A stretch of DNA of 47,159 bases, from contig NZ_CAKKNT010000016.1 of the NCBI RefSeq assembly GCF_918814755.1, forward strand, positions 1 to 47,159, read 5' to 3'. The position numbers and the translations under genes are program-made. This document shows positions 41,608 through 47,159 of the stretch, in pieces; within the stretch, counting starts at the first letter, position 1, and each line of letters begins with the position of its first letter. The notes below the pieces were generated by a model. The model did no database searches. It saw only the letters and a list, made by a program, of their open reading frames with translations, and was not told where the DNA came from. The stretch is from Periweissella ghanensis (GTDB lineage: Bacteria; Bacillota; Bacilli; Lactobacillales; Lactobacillaceae).

Positions 41608-41734
41608 AGAGCGAACCCAAGCGGGAAGGGTCGAGCACTACTGACAATTAGCGAAAGATACGGTCTTGGTATCTTAGCTAATTGACGGTAGGCGGAGTCC
41701 CTTGCTTGGGTGAGCTCGTTTTGGCTCTGCTGCC
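41605..41734 (+). repeat. Hairpin element copy 13 (plus orientation, starts on the adcC stop)
   Basis: TAGAGAGCGA includes the stop codon. The outer stem is ACCCAAGC/GCTTGGGT with AAGGG/CCCTT. The motif pair GAGCACTACTG / GGTAGGCGGAG and core CAATTAGC/GCTAATTG match copies 11 and 12, and the tip is GATAC-GGTCTTG-GTATC. The end is GAGCTCGTTTTGGCTCTGCTGCC in split form. A terminator follows at 41758. Confidence 0.86.
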
Positions 41735-41757
41735 CACCACACACAAAATACAACCTG

Positions 41758-41793
41758 AAAAGGACTTGCAAACAACTTGCAAGTCCTTTTTTC
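41758..41793 (+). terminator. Terminator of the adcR-adcC operon
   Basis: The stem AAAGGACTTGCAA/TTGCAAGTCCTTT with loop ACAAC or similar ends in six T. Confidence 0.9.
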
Positions 41794-42401
41794 TATAAAT
41801 AATCTTCAATTCTCCTTAATATTTCTGCAATAAATGTCACGATTATGTCGAAAAACGACCTAAAATAGCCATTTTTCACGATATCTTAACATTTGCTTAA
41901 CACATATATATTAAGAATTAGTAAAATTTATTAAGCAAACCATAATTAGTGGTAAACATAGTTTAAAAGCATGTAACAAAATAATAACATTATGTAAGAC
42001 ATTTGTACTAACTTATATTTAGATTAATTCGCTGTGGGGTGAATAAAGTTTCTACATATAACGTTATACGAATTGTTTATAAAAATATAGGTAAATGACG
42101 TATTGGCTTCGTATAAATATTGATCCCAATTGGAAGCAGTGGTTGTCATGACCGTTGAACCCAACTAATGATTAGTAAGTATATGTCGAAACGAGCGCAT
42201 GCTTGCAATACTTCCATCGGGTGGGCTTTGAAATTTCTTAAGAAATTCAAAGTCTATTTTTTAAGGAAGTGTTAAAAGTATTAAGAAAGTATTAACATAA
42301 CCCCGCAAGTGTTCTTTTGCGCTCGAAAATATTGATAATATATCTTGTACCTTATTTTTATATAAATTCTGTTACTTTAAATAGTTTTGAGGAGATCACC
42401 G
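41794..42401. other. 600-base gene-free region with an internal terminator (possible leader or ncRNA)
   Basis: No ORF is credible. The left 230 bases are very AT-rich. From about 42030 the sequence is more structured (GCTGTGGGGTGAATAAAG, TTGTCATGACCGTTGAACCC, GAGCGCATGCTTGC) and ends in a strong terminator-like hairpin at 42224. The final 140 bases carry the direct repeats AAGTGTTAAAAGTATTAAG / AAAGTATTAAC and the ribosome binding site of the large surface protein. This could be a regulated leader or a separate small RNA. Confidence 0.45.
42224..42263 (+). terminator. Terminator-like hairpin upstream of the large surface protein gene
   Basis: GGCTTTGAAATTTCTT pairs with AAGAAATTCAAAGTC (15 bp with one bulge) and is followed by TATTTTTTAAGG. 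It has the form of an intrinsic terminator but lies between two genes already served by other signals. Confidence 0.7.
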
Positions 42402-45400
42402 ATGGAAGAAAAACGTCATTACAAGTTATACAAATCTGGTAAGAACTGGGTTGTTGCATCAATCGCAGCAATTACAGTATTAAGCGGTTCTGGCTTAGCT
42501 AGCACTGCACTTAACGTGCACGCCGCAACGCCAGTTGCAACTGCAAAATCAAACATTAACTTTGCAGGCTTAAAAGCCCAATTAGTATGGTCAAATGCTA
42601 AGGCTTCTAACGCAAGCATTTACTCATCAGCAACTGGTAAGACTTTGGTTGCTAAATTACAAGCAGACATCAAGACTGCTAACGGTTACATTAACAACCC
42701 TAAGTCAGCTACACAAGCTAAAGTTACTGCAATCACTACTGCATTGCGTAACGATGGTGTTAACTTGAACAACGAAGTAGCTAACATCTTGAACGGTCAA
42801 TTATTCTGGTCAAACAAGAAGGTTGCTTCTGACTATGTAACTGCACAAGGTAAGACATTGTTTGCTCAATTGCAAACTCAACTTGCAACTGCAAACTCAT
42901 ACGTTAAGAACCCATCATTGGCTACTCCAGCTAACGTTATGGCTATCACTTCAGCCTTACACCAAACTGGTTTAGACTTGTACGCTTCTAAAGTTACTGA
43001 CTTAAAAGCACAATTAGTATGGTCAAACGCTAAGAAGGCTGCTGACTACACTACTGAAGCCGGTAAGAAAGCATTTGCTACTTTGACTGCTGATATCAAG
43101 ATTGCTAACGGTTACGTAGCAGATCCTGAATTTGCTACTCCAGCTGAAATCGCAACTATCACTGATAAGTTGCACCAAGATGGTTTGGACTTGATTGCAT
43201 CAAACAAAGCTGGTGATGCTACTCAATTGAACAAAGACATTACTACAGCAGCTGCGTTAGTTTCAACTGACTACACTAAAGACTCATTTGCTACTTTCCA
43301 AACAGCTTTGACTGCAGCACAAAAGGTTGCTGGTGACAAGACTTCTACTCAAGAAGCTATTGACGCAGCTGACAAGGCTTTGACTGATGCAGAAAACGCA
43401 TTGGTTAATGTAACTGTTGATGTAACTGTATTACAAGGATTAATTAACCAAGCACCAACAAGTAATGGTACTTCAACACAACACGCTTACACTTCAGTTT
43501 CATATGCTACATTTGCAACTGCTTTAGCAACTGCTAAGCAAATTGCAGCTGATCCAAAATCAACTCAAAGTGTAATCAATGCTGAAGTTACAACATTCAA
43601 AGCTGCTTTAGGTCAAGCACTAGCAGGACAATCAACTGTTACAACTGGTCTACAAACGGTAACTGGTGCTGATGATAGTCAATTACAAGTAGATTTAGCA
43701 ACTGCTAACGTAAAATTAGCTAATGCATCTACATACACTACTGACAGTGTAAATGATTTACGTAAGGCAGTTATTGCAGCAAACGGCCTTTACGATGCTA
43801 CGACAGGTAAAATTGCTGGTGGTAAGACTCAAGCTAACGTAGATGCTGCAGATTTAGAATTGTCAACTAAGATTAACGCCTTAAAGACTAACACTCCAGG
43901 TGTTGTTACTAAGGATTCATTGGCAGCAGATATTTTATCAGTTTCTAAAACTAACAACGCTACTGGGGCAGCTATTTCATTGACCAACTTGGATGCAAAT
44001 GGTAAACCAGTTTATGCTGCTACAGATTTTAATGCATTCAAAGCAGTATATGACAAGGCTGTATCAGTTAACTCTGATGCTACAGCAACTCAATCTGCAG
44101 TAGATACTGCAGATTCAAAATTGAAGGATGCAATTAACACTTTGAATAGTAAAGCTAAGTTAAACGGTGCTGTGGATCTTAGTCAAATCAAACAAGATAT
44201 TGCATCTGCCAAAAACACAATTGCCCTTGCAGGGTCATTTGCTGGTGCAACTGCTAACCGTACATTGGATGGTACTAGTCACGTTTATACACAAGTATCA
44301 TTTGATGCATTGACTACTGCTTTGGCAAATATTAGTTCACCAACATCAACTAACCAAGTCTTTACAGATACTGATGACACTATTGCTAAAGATGGTATTA
44401 CTGCAGCGACTGTTACGGCAGCTGATACTGCATTGACAAACGCTATTAAAGGTTTGACTCCAGTAGCATTTGGTATGGTTGATAAAACTCAACTTCAACA
44501 ACTTGTTAACGGAACAACTCAAATTATTGCTAAGGGTAACCTTGATAATTTAGGTCAACCACTTTACACTAGCGCTTCATTCGCTCAAGTTCAAGTTGAA
44601 AATGCTACTGCTACAACGCTTCTTTCAACAGTTGGTGCAACACAAGCACAAATTGATGCTGAATACGCCACGTTGAATGCAATCGTAAATGGTGGCAAAG
44701 TTGGTCAAACTACTTACGCTGGATTACAAGCAGCAAACACTCCTGCAACAACTGACGTAACTGCATTGACTGCATTAGTTGCTGATAGCAGTGCTGTGGC
44801 TAAAGCTTACAATGCAGGTAAGAATGATGGAACTGCATTACTTAATTCAGTAGCTGTAACATTTACTGATGGTTCATACTCATCATTTGTAACTGCTGTT
44901 AAGGCGGCTAATGCTGACCTACAAAAGAACACAACAACTGCTAACTCTGTATCACAATCTGTTATTAATGCAGATTACAATGCAGTTCAAAATGCATATA
45001 ACGCATTACAAGTTGTTACTAACAAGCAATTGTTAAATTCAACTATCGCTTCAGCAAATGCATACAAAGCTAGCGATTACAGTGCTGCTGCATTTAGTAC
45101 ATTAACAGACTTGATTGCAGCCGCAAATGCAGTAAGTGCTAATGCTCAAGCAACTCAATCTCAAGTAAACACTGCAACAAGTGCTCTTAATGATCAATTA
45201 GTTGCAATGACAAGTAGTACAACTGCAGCTTCAGTAGATCAAGTTAAGCAAAGTACTCTTGCTTCTCTTACAGATGACCAAATTAACGCACTTAAAAATG
45301 CATTTACTGTAAATGCTGATAAGACTGCTAAATTTACAAGTGCATCTAAAGCTGCTTTTGATAAGGCATACAGTGCAATGAATTCAATTGTTACATTGTC

Positions 45401-46223
45401 AGCTAGCTTACAAAAAACTACTTCATTAGCTACTTCTGTAACACTTGCACAACTTACTCAAGCAACTACAAACTTAGTAAATGCATACAATGCATTAGTT
45501 AAGTTAGATGCTAACTACTCAGGGGTTGATGATGCACAATTGAAGACAATTATTGCTTCAGCAAGTGCATACAATGCTAGTGATTACACAACTACTTCAT
45601 TTAAAGCTCTCTCAGATGCGTTGACACAAGCAAACACTGACGAAGCAAACGGTATTACTGCTAAGCAGGTTACTGATGATTCAAAAGCATTGAGTGATGC
45701 TATCAAGGGACTTGTTCCAGCAAACAAGATTGTTCTTCAAAATGTAATCTTGAAAGCTGCTGCTATTGCTAATGATGGAAATGATAAAAACACACCTGTT
45801 GCTATTGCAGCTGCTGGTTCAGTAACGCTTCCACAAGCTGTAAACTACAACAATGATTTAGCTGTTGCATTGAAGACATTTAAGGATTCATCAGCTACTC
45901 CAGCTCAAATTTCAAGTGCTGCTTCTAACTTACAAGCAGACATTAATGGTTTGGCAGGAATGACTGTTACTCCTAAGAGTCAACAACCAGCACCTGCTAC
46001 TAACAAGTCAATGACTTATGTTTTAGCTGGTGGTGACGAAGATGCCAAACTTGCCGCAACGTCTTATTCAGGTGCTGACCAAACTACTACAGTAATTGCA
46101 CCTAAAGGATACACATTTGCTAAGGGTACAGGATACAGCTTATCTGATGATAAGAAGACTGCAACTGTTCCAGTTGTAGATAAAGCTACAATTACTTTTA
46201 ACATTGCTAAAATTGCAGGATAA
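42402..46223 (+). CDS. Very large secreted FIVAR-repeat surface protein with KxYKxGKxW signal
   Basis: The 1273-residue protein starts with the signal HYKLYKSGKNWVVASIAA, with cleavage near VHAA at residue 42. Three modules of about 70 residues follow (AQLVWSNAKAS, GQLFWSNKKVA, AQLVWSNAKKA), each ending in a TAL..DGVNL-type helix. From about residue 270 to 1170 come roughly ten FIVAR-like three-helix repeats (patterns such as YTKDSFATFQTALTAAQKVA, ATQAQIDA). The C-terminus (about 1200-1273) is a beta domain with IAPKGYTFAKGTGY. No LPXTG is present. Codon use is strikingly biased (GCT, ACT, AAC, AAG), unlike most neighbours, and suggests high expression, as for an abundant coat or adhesion protein. 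GAGGAGATCACC lies before the ATG. Confidence 0.88.
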   Translation: MEEKRHYKLYKSGKNWVVASIAAITVLSGSGLASTALNVHAATPVATAKSNINFAGLKAQLVWSNAKASNASIYSSATGKTLVAKLQADIKTANGYINNPKSATQAKVTAITTALRNDGVNLNNEVANILNGQLFWSNKKVASDYVTAQGKTLFAQLQTQLATANSYVKNPSLATPANVMAITSALHQTGLDLYASKVTDLKAQLVWSNAKKAADYTTEAGKKAFATLTADIKIANGYVADPEFATPAEIATITDKLHQDGLDLIASNKAGDATQLNKDITTAAALVSTDYTKDSFATFQTALTAAQKVAGDKTSTQEAIDAADKALTDAENALVNVTVDVTVLQGLINQAPTSNGTSTQHAYTSVSYATFATALATAKQIAADPKSTQSVINAEVTTFKAALGQALAGQSTVTTGLQTVTGADDSQLQVDLATANVKLANASTYTTDSVNDLRKAVIAANGLYDATTGKIAGGKTQANVDAADLELSTKINALKTNTPGVVTKDSLAADILSVSKTNNATGAAISLTNLDANGKPVYAATDFNAFKAVYDKAVSVNSDATATQSAVDTADSKLKDAINTLNSKAKLNGAVDLSQIKQDIASAKNTIALAGSFAGATANRTLDGTSHVYTQVSFDALTTALANISSPTSTNQVFTDTDDTIAKDGITAATVTAADTALTNAIKGLTPVAFGMVDKTQLQQLVNGTTQIIAKGNLDNLGQPLYTSASFAQVQVENATATTLLSTVGATQAQIDAEYATLNAIVNGGKVGQTTYAGLQAANTPATTDVTALTALVADSSAVAKAYNAGKNDGTALLNSVAVTFTDGSYSSFVTAVKAANADLQKNTTTANSVSQSVINADYNAVQNAYNALQVVTNKQLLNSTIASANAYKASDYSAAAFSTLTDLIAAANAVSANAQATQSQVNTATSALNDQLVAMTSSTTAASVDQVKQSTLASLTDDQINALKNAFTVNADKTAKFTSASKAAFDKAYSAMNSIVTLSASLQKTTSLATSVTLAQLTQATTNLVNAYNALVKLDANYSGVDDAQLKTIIASASAYNASDYTTTSFKALSDALTQANTDEANGITAKQVTDDSKALSDAIKGLVPANKIVLQNVILKAAAIANDGNDKNTPVAIAAAGSVTLPQAVNYNNDLAVALKTFKDSSATPAQISSAASNLQADINGLAGMTVTPKSQQPAPATNKSMTYVLAGGDEDAKLAATSYSGADQTTTVIAPKGYTFAKGTGYSLSDDKKTATVPVVDKATITFNIAKIAG

Positions 46224-46265
46224 TTTTTGGTTCTAAGTTAAATGATACTGATGGACTTAAAAATT

Positions 46266-46283
46266 GAATAAATACGTTTATTC
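46266..46283 (+). repeat. UNCG hairpin downstream of the large surface protein gene
   Basis: GAATAAA-TACG-TTTATTC matches the hairpin at 24429-24446, with the same stem and a different UNCG-type loop. It lies 42 bases after the stop and just before the terminator. Confidence 0.6.
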
Positions 46284-46285
46284 GG

Positions 46286-46327
46286 TTAAGCGACTAGCTC
46301 GAGATTCGAGCTGGTCGCTTTTTTTGT
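46286..46327 (+). terminator. Terminator of the large surface protein gene
   Basis: The stem AGCGACTAGCTCGA/TCGAGCTGGTCGCT (one mismatch) is followed by seven T. Confidence 0.92.
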
Positions 46328-46639
46328 AATTCAAAGTGGAAAATGTGTTTTAAAATGCGATTAAAATTCGTTGGTGGAAGTTATTGAAGTTACGGAAGCC
46401 ATAGTTGATTAATTAATATAATCAATCAACTTAAAGGACCGCGTGCGAGTAATAAGATAATGTTAATTAAAAAATCCCCTCGATTTAATCTAATTCGAGG
46501 AGAATACATGTATGTGAATGTAGGAATCTATTATTTTAAAAATCAGGTATTTGGTAGCAATAAACCTAGATTATTAATAGTTTCAGCAATATGAAGCATA
46601 ACAATATTGGCAGTACCTTCATTGAAAGGTACATCAGTG
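46328..46639. other. Gene-free region with homology to the decayed adhesin's 3' flank
   Basis: The first 70 bases (TTTTAAAATGCGATTAAAAT, then TTCGTTGGTGGAAGTTATTG) match 24487-24560 closely. The inverted repeat TTGATTAATTAATATAATCAA lies near 46406. CCCCTCGA...TCGAGGAG (46476-46502) is a weak hairpin. No ORF is credible. Confidence 0.5.
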
Positions 46640-47060
46640 TGCGTGAGGGTAGCTATATTACCGAATTTTCAATTTCTTTTGGAAAAATCTATGTATCATC
46701 GGTAATTGATTGCTTTGCTGGCATATTGTAAACTGATCAATCGATGTCAGTCCATCTGTAGAACTTGCCAATACGATGCTTCAAAAAGCATTGAATATAT
46801 GACGTGATTACGGAACACCTATTATTCATTCTAATCGTTGGGCTCACCATCGCTATCCTAAGTGATTTAAATTAATTGATGAGTATGGTTTAACTAGTTG
46901 ATGAGTATTGTTTAACTAGCTCAACGTCTAAGAAAGGATTTACATCAGCTATGTGCAGGCAGAAAGTTTTTTTGGTCACTTAAAGACGGAATTTTTTTAC
47001 AATCAAAATTGGCAGGGCAAAGGACTAATTAAGTTTATGACTGAACCATGTGACTGCTAA
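46640..47060 (+). mobile_element. IS3-family transposase (OrfB) remnant
   Basis: Conceptual translation across several frames and stops gives fragments of an IS3-type integrase: YITEFSISFGKIYVSSVIDCF, SPSVELANTMLQKAL, GTPIIHSN, KLIDEYGLTS and, at 46946-47030, QAESFFGHLKTEFFYNQNW. These fall in the correct order for the rve catalytic domain (DDE region). At least four in-frame stops or shifts are visible, and the stretch TTGATGAGTATGGTTTAACT is partly duplicated near 46880-46915. The element is dead. Terminal inverted repeats were not found; the right side may extend to the window edge. Confidence 0.85.
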
Positions 47061-47159
47061 ACTAAAGTGAGCCATTTTTAGTCAATAAATGTATACCAAA
47101 AATAATCAATAACATTGAGCCACCTCAATCAATTAAAATTAAGAGTATTTAATTTTAAT

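Noticed and set aside
29314-46223. LPXTG-anchored sortase substrates
   Set aside because: None of the secreted repeat proteins has LPXTG followed by a hydrophobic helix and a positive tail.

Overview
The window reads as a chromosomal segment of a lactic acid bacterium of the family Lactobacillaceae. The genus cannot be fixed from sequence alone, but a Weissella/Leuconostoc-type organism fits. The evidence is the low-to-moderate GC Firmicute gene content (HelD, RNase M5, Veg, AdcR/AdcC), AGGAGG-type ribosome binding sites, and four genes whose products start with the LAB-specific KxYKxGKxW-type signal peptide.

Layout. 1-625: the end of an rRNA operon (23S tail, two tandem 5S genes, tRNA-Asn). 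747-5064: a YihY-HelD-HAD operon. 5280-8148: a small unknown gene, then two L,D-transpeptidases and a PAP2 phosphatase on the minus strand. 8434-14796: metG, tatD, rnmV, rsmA, galE, veg. 14838-16661: an AT-rich island holding a three-gene cassette with a DUF3990-type ADP-ribosyltransferase-like protein, placed between veg and ispE, which are usually close neighbours. 16778-21765: ispE, a small secreted protein and a GtfA/GtfB-like glycosyltransferase pair. 21838-32871: a surface-protein region with a decayed adhesin gene, an aldehyde dehydrogenase, a DUF1659/DUF2922 pair and two intact secreted repeat proteins. 33154-41607: DUF1304, nucleoside deoxyribosyltransferase, a MarR-quinone reductase operon, a flavoprotein, several membrane proteins and a zinc-type adcR-adcC operon with a textbook AdcR box. 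42402-46223: a very large secreted FIVAR-repeat protein. 46640-47060: the wreck of an IS3-family transposase.

The most unusual structure is a family of intergenic hairpin repeats of about 120-130 bp, with at least 13 copies in the window. The ends are conserved: AGAGTGYGAG on one side, GARCACGTTT plus a small GGC/GCC hairpin on the other. The long stems differ from copy to copy but stay self-complementary, and the apical 5-bp stem shows compensatory changes around a 7-nt loop, most often GGTCTAT. Several copies begin at or next to a stop codon and lie between that stop and the terminator, so they should be transcribed as 3' UTR. Five are packed after metG, three of them head to tail with a 123-bp period. 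I do not recognise the family.

A second theme is surface biology. The secreted proteins share a module of about 60 residues (QLGWS..Y / LVWS) related to FIVAR repeats. None carries an LPXTG anchor. A nearby glycosyltransferase pair consists of one member with an intact EX7E motif and one in which the second Glu is Ala, which fits a catalytic/co-activator complex that could glycosylate such Ser/Ala/Thr-rich proteins.
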